Positions 47,001-60,250 of a stretch of DNA of 64,000 bases are shown here, one piece after another (the stretch's first letter is position 1; every line of letters begins with the position of its first letter). The translations under genes were made by a program, and so were the position numbers. The notes under the pieces are model-generated. The model was not told the DNA's origin. It was given only the letters and a program-made list of their open reading frames with translations, and made no database searches. This stretch comes from Casuarina equisetifolia (taxonomy: Eukaryota; Streptophyta; Magnoliopsida; Fagales; Casuarinaceae), in the NCBI GenBank assembly GCA_028551475.1, contig CM052359.1, positions 19,283,583 to 19,347,582 on the forward strand. The letters run 5' to 3'.

Positions 47001-49045
47001 GGGAGAAATGCAAATTTATAGAAAGCTCAGGCTACCCTCACGCATGTTGGTTTCTTTCAATTAATCCCATGCAGTTCAGATTTCTCAACATACATACAAA
47101 CCCACACGCATGCAGAGGATGCATTCAACAGGGAATATGACAGATGTAGATTCCTCCAGTGAAGCTTCATTAGTCCAGGCTAACAATTACTCAGAGGTGC
47201 CTTCTTAAATGTGTTAGGATGCTAAGTTCAAGAGCTTGACGATAACCAGCAGATATATCAATATGGCTTGCTCTGAAAGAATATAACACAAGGGCTAGGC
47301 CCAATTTATTGATTCTTCCCATTGCACAGTTCAGCGAGCCAATTGATTTTGGTCAGATTTAGTTTGGAGACACCAAAACAAATCTTAATTGCCTAAGTGT
47401 TGAAGTTCAACTCACGAACCTACAATAATAAACCATTCATAAAAAGGCCTCTCATAATGATAAACCCTCTCTATTTTTTTTTTACACATAGGAAAAGCAG
47501 GCATTGGATCCCATTTGTAGACATCTGATTTTCAAAGTGCATTGCCCCTCATAAGAATTCTCGAGTGAATATTAGAGTTTACCCAATCTTCATTGGATGT
47601 GGTTTTTCATAAAAACAAACAGGAATATAAATAAAATACGAAAACTATAGCACTAAAGAAGTAGAAAAAATGCTTCCTACCCCATTGTCAGATAATGGCT
47701 TCTGGGGACCTTGGAATATTCTTGCGAGTCCAAAATCAGCAATCTTTACAACTCCTTGTTCATCTCCCTCGCCCATAACCTGGAGACACAAGATTCACAT
47801 AAACTTGGGAGCATTATAAGCTCAATTCGCATATCCTGTATGCACACACAATGGAACAGATGAAAAGGTGGTTGAAACATTACCAAGATATTTGATGGCT
47901 TTAGATCTCGATGTATGATCCAATTACTGCAAGAAGCTCCATTTTTTCAGAGAAAGTATGACAATGTAATGGAACTAAACATCAGTGTTCCAGATATTAA
48001 CCTTACCTGTGAAGATAGTTCAGTCCATTGAGCAGTTGCCAGAGCAATGATTTAACCGTGTACTGACTGATGGCCTGGTTAACCTTGTCCCTATGATGTC
48101 TAATGATTTCCTGTCACCCAAAAAATGGTTTCTTACTCAGATAAGCTATCAAATATACCAAATTGGGTTTGATACAAAATTGTCGCTACATGAAAAATTT
48201 CTTCTGCCTAAGATCCTCCGACTTGCTTAAGTTTTTTCCCTCAACAACACTACTTTTTAGTAGCCTTGAAAATACTAATCGAATTCCTAGTTAAGAATAG
48301 CCATTGGAAAACAAACTCTAGAAAAGGGCTGAAAACATCTTCGTAGTGCATGTTTACAAAAGTTCCTCAGACAGTTGAAACGTCAAAAAGTAAAAGAACG
48401 AGATGCTCCTTAAATTAGCGACGGTTTTACACATTACGATATGCGCCTCTATCTCTGAAATCCTTCCACAAGGAGTTTGAGAAACCCAAATTAAAAGAAA
48501 ATGGCACTCACATAAAGGTCATGCTCGGCGTAATCGAAAGCCAGGTACAGGGACATGTCGGCTTGATTGATATGAACGTTCACAAGCTTTACAACGTTTT
48601 CATGCGTAATCTCCCGTAGTAACTGCACCAACTCGCCCAAAAGAAAATTAGGAAAACTAGGCCCAGTATTAGCAAGATTGGGCCACAGTGTTATGAGATG
48701 ATTGTTATTGAAATTACTGCGGAAGAACGGAAAACAGAAAAGAGGAAACATTGTCACGAAGTAAAGAGAAAGGAGGAGAAATAGGACCATGATTTCGCGG
48801 ATGGCGGTGGGAGAGACGCCGTCGCCGTCCTTGGACTGCTTGAATTTCTTGATGGCGATAGACTTTCCACGATTGCTGGTGGGGGACTTGATTCTGGCCA
48901 GGAAAACAAGCCCATAGGTGCCCTCCCCGATCTTCCCAATTAGATCGTACTGCTGCAGCCACTCGGGCTTGTTGCTTGAACTGCTGTTGTGGTTGTTATT
49001 GCTGGATGAAAGGGCTCTGCCGCTCGCGGAGTTGCCATCTCCCAT
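42046..49045 (-). CDS. CDKE-1: Cyclin-dependent kinase E-1 (CDK8), kinase of the Mediator CDK8 module
   Basis: There are 15 coding exons: 49045-48788, 48622-48512, 48110-48007, 47926-47884, 47779-47681, 46084-46015, 45676-45582, 45452-45419, 45332-45248, 44946-44869, 44140-44093, 42904-42872, 42601-42496, 42414-42193, 42114-42046, giving 484 residues in one frame. Kinase landmarks are the glycine loop GEGTYG 40-45, Lys66, the plant cyclin-binding helix SPTAIRE 78-84, HRDLKPSN 163-170, DFG 187-189 and WYRAPE 211-216. The tail is Gln/Gly/Met-rich and ends KSRRM. The protein pairs with cyclin C, MED12 and MED13 in the nucleus and phosphorylates RNA polymerase II and transcription factors; the Arabidopsis homologue is HEN3. 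The exon 11/12 join gives Asp where Glu is usual (ALEH-D-YF). Intron 1 has an unusual donor (ATG/GTCCTA). Introns 1, 13 and 14 are stop-free and in frame. Confidence 0.93.
44051..44085. repeat. (AG)17 microsatellite at a CDKE-1 5' splice site
   Basis: The uninterrupted AG run starts 8 bases inside intron 11; on the gene strand the intron begins GTATGACC and continues with (CT)n. Confidence 0.92.
46662..46686. repeat. (TG)12 microsatellite in CDKE-1 intron 5
   Basis: This is an uninterrupted TG run within the 1.6-kb intron between coding exons 5 and 6. Confidence 0.9.
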
Positions 49046-50180
49046 ATTTGCTGTGGGATGATGATACTAGCTGCTCAGCACACACTTGCAGACCGCGGAC
49101 CGCAGAGGAAGATGGCTTCGAACGCCCGGTCTCCCCAGCTAACGCCCTGCACGGCGTTTAGCGAAATTACTCGAAATCCCCATGGATTTTACTATGTGCT
49201 AAATAAGGATGCTCATTTTCTTTTTTTATTCAATCATGTCAGTCGGTCTTATGCGGCGCACTAAATAGGCCCTATCATTTAATTTTCTATCCATGTCCTA
49301 GGGGCAGTTATATCAATTTCGATAACTTAAACATCAAAACTAGTAGAAAATTAATATCGCTATCTGACTGAATCAACCCTTTCTATGCAAACTTATCTGT
49401 CGTACAAGATCAGGCTTAAGGACATATCTGACAAAATAGAAGCAGATGTCTGCGTTTGGTAAAGGACGTAAGCCACAAGAAGGCATTTTGCAGGTGATGG
49501 CGTGCTTTATTGACCTTGGAAATCTCATTGAAATGGATTCGGTAAATCTTTATACCAAAAGCAGAGTCACAGTGATTCAACACCCCTTGTAAAACAATGT
49601 CCAAAATTAGAATTCAAAGCACACTTATCTTAAAACACCTTTTCTGGAAAGTTTCTCATGTGTTTCTATAAAAATATTTGATAGATTATGAATTTGAATC
49701 CAACTTATTATTTATATAAAAAAAAATGCCATCATAATCATTTCTTAAAGAGAGCTAGATGGCACATCACTTTAATTAGACAACTTTGTGTAAAACAAAA
49801 GTTTTATGGTAGAAGATAAGATGTTGAAATGAATTTTAAATAAAGGGATTATATCTTTAATCTTTAAGTTAACTTTTAAATTAAGTTTATGAACTTTTTA
49901 ACTTGGCATCAAAGTTTAAATTGAATCTATTCTGCTTAACAACCTTAAACATACATGTGTAATTCATTTGGTAAAAAAACAAAGAATCTTAATTTTACTT
50001 CCTTATGAAAAAAAAAAAAAAACACAAAACGAAGGTTGTTATATAGGCCATAAAGGAAAGGAAATGCATGAGTTCCCTTGATTTATTTTTTTTTCTTTTT
50101 TGATCTTGTTTCTTTCATATTTGGAAAACATTCTCAATTATTTTTTTTCACTCTTCAATGTGCTCATAAATTATACAAAT
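49046..50180. other. CDKE-1 upstream region
   Basis: The first about 200 bases are GC-richer and probably contain the CDKE-1 leader and promoter. After that the sequence is AT-rich with no supported gene. Confidence 0.4.
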
Positions 50181-51600
50181 TAAAGACTACAAGCTTTAAG
50201 AGCAGGTTTCAATCTTAGTATTCTCATCTTCTCATGGAAAATAAGATTGGTTGTTGTGTGTTTAGCTACCATGTTATCACAATGTAAGAATACATGCAAT
50301 TAAGTCATTATGCCAAGATCTCAAAGTAAACCAATAATTCAAATAACCTTGCAATAGTGAAAGCCACAAAGTCCTATACTTTGTTTTTATAGAAGACCTA
50401 GAAATAGTAGGTTGTTTATTGGTTTTTCTAAAAATTAAAGAACCTCCTTGTTTAATGTAATGCCCTATGATTAACCTCTTCATCATAGGATAAGTATTAT
50501 AATTTGAGCCACAAAGTACTAATAATTCTAGTTGAAAGAGTAAGGAAAGAAAAGTCTCAAACCTAGAAAGTTTTTAAGATGCCTTGAACCTTCATAGCTA
50601 CATCCTAATGAAATTGTTGTGGGGCATGTGCAAACTAAGTCAACATTAAACAACATAATTTATGTTTAGCCTAGTCATGATGAAGTAGATCGATCTTGCC
50701 CACCAAGAGTTGGAATGGACATGGATCCTTAAGAAATGGATCTAATTTTTTTGTCATAATCTCCTATATCATACCTTACTATAGTTAATTTATCATTATG
50801 TTCCACGGCAATGTTGAAGGGTTTAGGCCCTGATAAGTTGGCCTATGATGATTTCTAATTGCACTAGTTAAGAGAACTTGCTTCCTTGGATCACACAATT
50901 TCAATCTTGAGAAAATATTTGGACTACCCCAAATCTTTCATATGAAATTTTGAGTTCAAGTATTTTTTATTTGAATGATATTTGTATCACTGCACTTGTA
51001 ATAAAATATTATCAACTTAGATCAGTAGGATTATAGTTACATACCATGTCTCCTAATAAAAAATGCATAATTATGGCAAGATAGATGAAAACTAACTAAA
51101 ACGATAGCCTTCATGAACTTTGCATCCCACTGACACAATGCCTATTTTAACCCATAGAAAAGGCTTTTGTAGTATGCAAACTAAACCTTCCCCCTAACTA
51201 CAAAGGTTAGGTGAAATATCCATGTAAACACTTTATCAAATAAATCTTTATGAAGGAAAACATTCTAGACATCTAGCTATTAAAGAGACCAATTGCAAGC
51301 AACAACAAAGTGAACTATGACCATCTTAGTTAATGCCTTCATGCTAATTATACTCCTTAGCCATTAGATGGGTTTTATATATTCAATACTACCATTAACA
51401 TTATATTTAATCTTATAAACCTATTTATGTCCAACAAGGCAACATCCACAAGGAAGAGACACAATATCCCATGTATAATTGGCATGAAAGCCCTCCAACT
51501 TTTTACCCATGGTGGTGACCCAATTCTAGTTCATAAAGGCCTCGTGAAAGGCAAATAGATGACATGTGAATAACTAAAATGGAGATAATGTAATGTTAGT
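50180..51600 (-). mobile_element. copia pol remnant, minus strand
   Basis: On the minus strand the RNase H-like frame 50486-50277 reads GSLIFRKTNKQPTISRSSIK. Further upstream in element direction, about 51545-51380, come YTWDIVSLPCG and YKIKYNVNGSIEYIK, which begin copia RT. The order and spacing fit one decayed RT-RNase H unit. The sequence from 51600 to about 52540 may belong to the same element, but I cannot place it. LTRs were not identified. Confidence 0.75.
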
Positions 51601-52559
51601 AGTGAGGGGCAAGTCTAGTCATTCAAATGTGGTGAGAAATAGGATGACATGTAGAAGGAGCATCCTAAGTGGTACATATGTAATTAATGGTCTATATGGG
51701 TGGATAGGTAGATTAACTAGTTGGGCGTGGAACCATCTTAAAGGTTGTTTCAGGAGGTTGAGGGAAAAGGCTCTAGTGGCTCCTTTGAAGAAGCCTCCGA
51801 AGTAGGCTCAAGGAAGGCTTTGAAATGGTTAAAGGAATGGAAGTAGGTTGCTATAGTAAGGATGGTGTAGTGTCATGATTGGAGGAATGATGGGCGATGA
51901 AGGAAGCTAATTCATTGATGTGCTTGAGAATGAACTGGGAGGAAATGGAAACTCATAATCATAAAAGATGACATAACAACTAATAAAAGAAATCAATTAC
52001 AAGATCATAAACATAGTACCTTTTATGAAGAGAAATGCATCCCGTAAAGATGTTGAGAGTAGCCTAAGAGGAAGACTTGTCCTTGGGACCTAATGTCATA
52101 AATGATCAAGTTATTGTGGGCTACCAAACAAAATCTCATGGTAGCACCAAATTGCGTGGAGAGCATGGAAAGAGAAAGTTGAATATTAATAAAAAGTTGA
52201 ATCTTAGAATGAAGTGAGAAAGTTCAAGTAATATGAGAAATGTCATTTATGACAATTAAAAAACAAATAGAAATCATCATGAGTGGGAGTATGGTGTGAT
52301 CCCCAAACATCTATATGTAATAACTCAAAAGATGAAAAACATTTGGTATAACTCAAAAAAGTAGAACATACCTACTTGGCCAAAGGCAAACCAAAAAATG
52401 AAAACAAAGAACTTAAGATGCGTTGAATATTTGATGGAATATCCTTAGTAGTGGGTTCTTTTCGTTCAGCTTTACCCAACCCAATTACTACTCTAGTCGT
52501 TCAATCTTGGAATATGCAAAATTAAAGAAAAAAAAAAGCCAGCACAATTGTTGTCCACA

Positions 52560-53074
52560 GTTAATTTTGTAACAAATACAGTTGTACAATTAATCTTATC
52601 GTTTTAATTGCATAAGAAATCAAGTTCTTCGTTCTAAAAAAGACCTCAATTTAAAATGAATGTAAGCATCTCTAATAAGAAGATATGAGTTTATAAAGAC
52701 GTTTTTGCTTATATGTGTTTCCTATAATTTGAATAAGGTAAAGAAAGAAAAAAGGTGTTATTGTAGGAGGCTATAGAGGTAGAAGTTGGGGTCCTAGCTT
52801 AATTAGCGTTTATAGGGGTAAGCGGGCGTTGGCAGGCAAAGATTAATCAGTTGAGAGCAGCTGCAGGCCGAAATGTAAACCCAAAACGAGACGGAGGTGA
52901 AGCGCTCGGTAGTGGCTACGCTCAAGTAAAGCGAGACACGTGCGCTTGCTCCAACGTTGCTGGTGGCGTGGAACCAAAAGAGCCGCAGAAAAACCAGTGC
53001 GCTCTTTCCCCTTTCTCCGATAGCTCGGGGTTCCAGATAAGTCTCTAGCAGTCGCTTTGTTTTCGTACTTGCTT
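52560..53074 (+). promoter_or_regulatory. NDC1 upstream region with a G-box
   Basis: A perfect G-box, CACGTG, lies at 52937-52942, about 130 bp before the NDC1 start codon. It sits in a GC-richer block (52810-53070) that probably holds the core promoter and leader. G-boxes are common in light- and ABA-responsive plant promoters; function here is inferred. Confidence 0.45.
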
Positions 53075-56000
53075 ATGGCTCTTCTCGCCTTAACCGCTTC
53101 AGCAACGCTCCTACCTCTCAATCGTATGCTCTCTTTCTCTCTATCAACATGCTCCCAATCGGAGTCTTTTCGGTCCACTACAGCAATCCACCATCCTTTT
53201 TTATTTCTCATCACAATAACAATTCTCCAATAATCAGTTTCAGGTGGAGCAAAGCAATGGCCTAAGCCAGTTCCCGGGTTCTCCAGAAGATGTGGAACCG
53301 ATTTCTCGTTGTTTAAGAATTCTTGGAAGAAAGGAGTTCGATTTGTAGCTTCGGCTACGACAGAGAGGATTGGAGGTGTTGTGGAGATATCTGAACGTGA
53401 AACACCTCCGCCGTCCTTCGCATGGCCAGATAAGAAGGTCAAATTCTTGTGTGAGTTTATGTTTTGTAAAAGTATCAGAAGAAGGTCCATTCTCGCGACT
53501 TAGTCCTTAGTGATCATATGTCCCTCGACATTGGTTTCAGGATGGTGTGATACCTATCAGCCTAACTGATTAGCCATAGCTCTCTACTTGCGTCTTTAGA
53601 ATTTGTCCGCAAGATACATTTTGCGGACATTTTTTTTGTTTAAAAAAAAATCCTTTTAAAAGTTTTTTGGGTTTATGTTCTTTAAATGACAAAGGAAGTA
53701 TGTAATAAAGTTCCAGATGTCATAACAAATTGAGATATATAGTTAAATCATTGCAACAAAGCTAGGAAGAAATCACTTGGAAGCTAAGAACAACACAACA
53801 TATGGATTGTGTTTTATTCTGTCAAGTTTGCGAGTGACTTAGGGCTAGGGCTTAGTTTAAATTTTCCTTACTGTGACAACCGGCAAGCTCGGATGGAAAG
53901 TGTTTTTAATCTGACAGTATTTTGTGCTTGTGTTAGGCTAAGTTATGATGTGGGAAGAATACATGAAGTATCTAACTAACACAATATGTTTTCTTGTTCA
54001 GGAATAATTAGCCCCACTTTGTAAGTTATTGGTCATTCATTTAGCCAGACAGAAATATTTTAATTGCTCTTGAACTAGCTGCTCATGTTAGAATCTATCT
54101 TGGTAATATGTACCCACTTCCCTTCATGGAATTTGACCAGCCAAATATAATAGTAGCTTCCTCTTCTTTTTTTCTTTAATCTGGTACTTGAAGCAAATAT
54201 ATATCTCTGACTTAGTTTGTCGACCTCATTTGTATCCATTAGGCTAGTTTGGCCTTTTGTCTCTATATTTCATTGACACGTACATGGGAAGGAGTGTCAG
54301 AGAGTTCCATGGTTTATGCCTTTCTACCTAAAATTAAGCTTTTTTTGTGTTGAATGTTCTAACATTAGTAACAAATTGGTCTTGGTTGCAGAGGCCAAGG
54401 GTGTGTATACTAGGCGGTGGATTTGGAGGCTTATATACTGCCCTGAGACTAGAATCACTTCTGTGGCCTGACAACAAAAAACCTCAGGTATGCTGTGGTT
54501 AAAGAGATGGAGCTATATAGGTACTTGATTCTGTTTGCTTTGGAAATGAGATTGTTGGATCTCAAGTGTAAACCTTTCTTTATACTAGCAGGAAATATTA
54601 ATTCCTAGAAAGCATCTATGAATAACAACTGTAATTTGTGAATCAGTAAATTCTTACAGAGCCGTATAAAGATCCCACTGACATTAGGAAAAAAAGAAAA
54701 GAAAAAAGTAACCATTCCACTATCAATTTTATTGAATTTTAAGGAACTTACTTCATTGTGCTTTTGCCATGTAACTCTAGTTCATTGTGCCTATGTCATG
54801 TAATTTCACCATTCCTTATGTTTAATGTTTGCTACTTTCACTTTGCATTCTGGTTATGTCAGATAAAAATCAAAATGTAGAAGGACCATTCTAAAAGTTG
54901 GTCTTTTGTTGTTCATGATTAAGGGAAAAGAAATTGGGAAAAAGAAAGAACAACAGTTGACCTTGAAGTTTTAGGAATGCTAGTGCATAATAATTTTTGG
55001 GTGTTTATTTATACTATGGCAACATTCTTATTATTCAATTTGTTAAGTAACGCCTTTGAAATTCATTGTATGTGAGATTAGGTGCTTCTTGTTGATCAGT
55101 CCGAACGTTTTGTCTTTAAACCAATGCTGTATGAGCTTCTTTCTGGAGGTATGTTTTTCTTTCTTTCTTTATTTTCCTTTTTTTAAAAAAAAAAAAATCA
55201 TGCATAAGTTGAATTTTTTTCTCTCCCTGGTTCATCTGGCTATTCTTATTAAAGAACGGAAAAAATCAACATAGTATTTCCTTGTATGCAGAAGTAGATG
55301 CATGGGAAATAGCTCCTCGTTTTTTGGATTTGCTTGAAAACACAAGCGTGCAGTTTTTCCAAGACAGGGCAAAAGAGTTACATCCGTCTGATCATCTGGA
55401 AATGCATGGGCCACTTGGATCTAATTGCGGAGGAACTGTGCATCTTGAAAGTGGCGTCCTTATTGAATATGACTGGTAGAATTCCTACTATTTTCAAACT
55501 TCTCAGTTTGTACTGAAAATTTAGGCTTTTTTCTTTCTTCTGACTTTCAGTCAAAGCCTATTATGCTAGGTGTTTGTCTTTGTTGTAATATTAATGATTA
55601 AATATGTAAAAAACCAGAGTTTGTCTAGTTTTTAGGGTGTCTTTAACCAGATATCTTCACACCTCTCAGTGCTAATTAGGGTGTGGGTCTAGTTGTTTGT
55701 CCCAAAAGAACGTATAAATAGAAAACCCACCTCAATGTAGATAATTCACGAGATATTTAGGTTTCTTTATTAGCATGAAGTTGATTGGCTTTGTCTATAC
55801 AAATTTGGCTTGCCCCTGCTGATTTGAATTTTTACAATTTATTTTGGTTTTAACCCTGGCCAGCCAGGTTGGTTCTTGCTTTGGGGGCTGATTCCAAACT
55901 TGATGTTGTACCAGGAGCATCAGAATTTGCACTGCCATTCTCCACCCTGGAGGATGCACAAGTGAGTGTGACTGAAAGGAATCACTTCGTTGATCTCTTT

Positions 56001-58803
56001 TGGCAATGAGATTTCTATGTAGTAATAGTTATTGTTAATGGCCTTTAAATGTAAAGCAGAAGATTGACGATAGGTTGAAAAGACTAGAGAGAAGGAACTT
56101 TGGAAAGTCATCTCCAATTAGTGTGGCTGTTGTTGGTTGTGGTTACTCTGGAGTTGAATTAGCAGCCACTGTAGCAGAGAGACTGCAGGAAAGGGGGATT
56201 GTACGAGCAATTAATGTGGAAACCACAATCTGTCCAACCGCCCCACCTGGAAATAGGGAAGCTGCCTTGAAAGTGAGTAATCTAGAGTTGGATTGCTTGT
56301 TTCTTGGGAGTTTATTTGTGTAACACCAAATAGCACATTCAGACGTTCTCCTTGTAGCATCAGTGGTAGATTATTTTGTGATTTTTTCATGCTTTTACTG
56401 GAGATCTGGAGAAAGATGTACTTGTTTATATTTTCCTATGATTCCATGAAATCTGTGATACTTAGTATTTAGAGTTAATATCCCAAGAATCGTAGCTTAT
56501 TCTAGGTGGCTAACTCTTCTTCAGCTGATAATGAAGTTATATTCTTCATCTTTGAGTATGTGCCAATCATTTCGCAAGATTCTTGTTATGGTTACTGCAA
56601 GTAATTAAGATATCTGAATCGATGAGATTTTGTTAACCTTCTTTTTTTTTTTTTTTTTTTCTCTTGGCGAAAGGTTCTTTCAGCTAGGAAGGTGCAACTG
56701 CTGTTGGGTTATTTTGTCCGCTGTGTTCGGAGAGTGGGCAATTTGGAAGCTCAAGAAATGTCAAAAGGGAATGGACCATCATCAGACATTGCTGCGGATG
56801 ATGAAAATGGGAAATATATATTGGAACTTCAACCTGCTGAGAGGGGATTGCAAAATCAAATCCTGGAGGCAGATTTAGTATTATGGACTGTTGGATCCAA
56901 GCCTCTTCTTTCTCAGCTTGAACCCAGTGGTAGGTTCCCTGAGCTTCCCCTAAATGCTCGGGGACAAGCAGAAACTGATGAAACGCTTCGTGTTAAGGGC
57001 CACCCTCGCATATTTGCACTTGGGGACTCTGCTGCTTTGAGGGACCCAAATGGAAGGCTTCTTCCAGCAAGTGCGCAGGTGTTTTCATTTTCATTTTAAC
57101 TTAATCTTACTGATCATGAAATTTGGGTGAAAATTTTTAGACCTTTTCATTGGCTATTTAGATGTTTATGCATTTCTAAGAGTTAAATTTACCATCTGAC
57201 AAAACGCATCCTTACCCCTCTCAGGTTGCGTTTCAGCAAGCAGACTTTGCTGGTTGGAATCTTTGGGCAGCAATCAACGACCGTCCCCTTTTGCCTTTTA
57301 GGTTGGAAACTGAGACACTTGCTAGTATCTTTTTTTTTTTTTTTAAACGACACTTGCTATCATGCGGACAAGTTTATTTTTTGTTTCCTCTCTCTCTCTC
57401 TCTCTTATCTGGTCATATTAGTTGCTGTGGTCTCCCTCATTTCTAATGAAATAAAAAAGTTTACGAACTACCTAAAAGATATAATAATCTAAACTTGAAA
57501 ATAAGGACAATAACAATGATTTTATGGTTTTGATACCTTAGAATAACCTAAGTAGAGATGAATTTTAGGCTTTTTCTTAGATCATACGGCTACTACCATG
57601 TAATCGGTTGGTTGAACTACTCAAGTTCCAGCTGTGATATGTGCCTTGCAAATGGTTGCTTCATTTGGAATGAACGAAAAGGTCATGCTTTTCATTTAAA
57701 TGATAACTATAGATTTATTGGAACATGGTTGACTTTCACCGTGAAAGTTAGCTCATGTTTAATGCATGCTATAATATATCAAATATTAGTCTATATAAAT
57801 TAGTTGGTATTGCTTTGTGTCCTACATTAGGGACAAATGTGATTGTCTTTTTGCTCCAGGCTCCATCTAACTTTTTGTTGAAGGTGCCAATGCGAATATT
57901 GCAGTACATGAAGAATACTTAAGGAAAACAACCATATTGTGAATATTGTTTTATTTCCTTCCTTTTACATTGTTAGCTTCATTTGGCTATACAAACACTA
58001 CATTATACATTGTTCTCTCAAGGCCATACAATCATATTCGTCCAATAAACTTAGGGTTCTTCTCCTCCATATTCTGTGACACTTTTATCTCATGGTAAAT
58101 GCCTAATCCTCTGGATTTTGGTTTTGGTTTTTGGGTTGTATTATTAACTAGAGGTTACCTTTATGAACTGGATCTGGAATCCATGGCATAGACTAGTAAG
58201 CATTGCTGCACATGCAAATATCCACACAATTTCTCTTACAGCTATGTTCTATATTTCTATTGTTAGTATGTTAATTTATGTCTGCTTTGATGGTTCTTGT
58301 TCGTATGGATACTCCCATACATATTTCATGGGCTATGCATTGTGGAATATACTTAAGTAGGCCACTTTCTGTAAAGAAAAGGAAAGCAGAAACATAACAA
58401 AATAAAAAATAAAAAGGAGAATAGAAGCACCAGCAGTTGTACCTAATCTGCCCCTTTCGGCTACCAGGTTTCAGAATTTAGGGGAAATGATGACTCTGGG
58501 GAGAAACGATGGTGCTATCTCTCCAAGTTTCATCGAGGGGCTGACTTTAGAAGGTCCTATTGGTCATGCTGGTAAATTTTCTTTTTCTGAATCCCTCGTG
58601 TCTCCTCTTTCTCATCTTTACATTCCACAACTAATTATAGAAACTGATCCCCTATCTTTGCAGCGAGGAAAATAGCATACTTAATTAGGTTACCTACCGA
58701 TCAGCATCGGCTTAAAGTGGGGATAAGCTGGCTTACAAAGTCTGCTATAGACTCAGTTGCATCAGTACAGAGCACCCTAACTGAGGTTCTTTCAAGCTCA
58801 TAG
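53075..58803 (+). CDS. NDC1: Type II NAD(P)H dehydrogenase C1 (NDC1), plastid/mitochondrial
   Basis: There are 11 coding exons: 53075-53123, 53238 (or 53244)-53437, 54392-54487, 55082-55148, 55292-55475, 55868-55961, 56060-56272, 56674-57078, 57225-57301, 58468-58571, 58664-58803, giving 542 or 540 residues. It is a single-polypeptide flavoenzyme that passes electrons from NAD(P)H to quinones. Landmarks are the FAD-binding GGGFGG at 91-96, VLALGADSK near 200-208, the NAD(P)H-binding GCGYSG at 256-261, the second FAD motif IFALGDSAA at 414-422, and AFQQADFAGWNLW at 438-450. The first about 75 residues are Ser/Ala/Thr-rich and fit a transit peptide. In Arabidopsis NDC1 works in plastoglobules on plastoquinone and in phylloquinone synthesis, and also reaches mitochondria. 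The start was chosen as the first ATG that opens the transit peptide. No damage is seen. Confidence 0.92.
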
Positions 58804-59590
58804 TTCTTCATTTTTATTTATGTTTATCCGACATAGTTGACTTGTTCTTTTGGCTGTACAATATTTTTACTTGCCTGACATACGGTACATAAATTCCTCT
58901 GTATTTCGGGGAAAAGAGATTCTGATGGTTATGGATAGGATTCCCTCTCTTGTTGACATGGCCAGCAAGGGACAGGCAACTAAGCTTCCTGCCCAACGGC
59001 CCTTGATGGAATGTGGCCATCAAATGCAACATTAAAATCCTCCTAAGAAAACAAAGTTAATCGTGAAATATGATACGAAAAGCTCCCTAAAAATAAGGTA
59101 CTTAATCAATAGTTTCTAAATGATAATGGAGAAAGCAATTATGATAATAATTGTCAATACCATTTAACCATTTTGTTTCTTGAAGATTTGTAACAATAGA
59201 AAGTAGAACAACGTTAATAGTGTAATTAAAGGAAAAATATGGAACTAAATCAGGATCAAGAGAAAATCAGGAATTGAGTCTATAGCTGTCAAATATTAAA
59301 TAAAGGTCTGAAGGAGATCACGGGAGACATCATTGTAACCTAAAAAACAACAAAGGAAAGTATTCGTCGGTGAGAGAGGGCTAAAAGTAAGTTAACTACT
59401 TTATGTCATTCCAATTATTATTATGTTGATCTTTATAGATTTTTATCTTTAACACCTTATTTTACTTATAACTTTCTGTCTTATTAATTCTTTTATTCAT
59501 CTACAACTCTTGATTTCATATTCTATCTTCCGACTTGTACATTTTACACTTTTATTTCTTTTCGTAATTTTTTTTCTAGGATTCAATCAT
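58804..59590. other. NDC1 3' flank, no gene seen
   Basis: The first about 230 bases may be 3' UTR. The rest is AT-rich with no supported frame. Confidence 0.4.
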
Positions 59591-59599
59591 TTATAATTG

Positions 59600-60250
59600 T
59601 CACAAGGCGAATTAAATTGTGGAAACTATTTTCTATAGAACATGTTCCTAGGAACAATATATAATCACTATCCTTGTTTATATAGGTATGCTCCTACATA
59701 GCCTTATAAGGTACCTACATAGCCTTAAAGAGGATAATGATAATATTACCATTCATAATACAAGAAAGAACATCATGTCTCCAATTCTCCTAAAATATCA
59801 ATGTTGTCAATTAATGTTCCCCTTCAAGTTGGAAATTAGAATAAGTTAAATACTCTAAACTTAGACAGTAAATGTTATTGTTATTTGCTATGTAAATTTT
59901 TATTAATAAGTCTACGGGCCGCTCGTGCTCATTAGTCAAGACTGAGTGCGCCTCAATGATTCCTTTCTAAATCTCCTTTCTTATGTAGCAGCAATCAATT
60001 TTAATGTACTGTATTTGTGCATGAGAAAAGAGTTAGATGCAATCTTTTTTGTGGATTTATTATCACAAAACAAGGGGGTAGGCTACGGGAAAACAATGCC
60101 AAAATCCTTTAGCAACCCCAAGATCTAGACGATCTTGCTTGTAGTGTTCGTCATCACTTTGTATTCAGCCTCTGCAAACGAAAGTGTGCTGATTGCTTCT
60201 TGGATATGAGAGAATTTCCAAGCTTCTCACAGTTGCATTCAGTGGATCTT
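59600..60250 (-). mobile_element. copia RNase H and LTR remnant, minus strand
   Basis: Read on the minus strand, about 60185-59990 gives AEYKVMTNTTSKIV, LLKDFGIVFP and PLFCDNKSTKKIASNSF. This is the standard end of copia RNase H, with stops and a degenerate continuation. It is followed by a purine run AAGGGGAAC near 59820 and then LTR-like sequence. No 5' half is found. Confidence 0.7.

Noticed and set aside
48491..49045. 184-codon frame taken as a complete short kinase-like protein
   Set aside because: It is coding exons 1 and 2 of CDKE-1 read through intron 1. The rest of the kinase follows in 13 further exons, so it is at most an intron-retention product.
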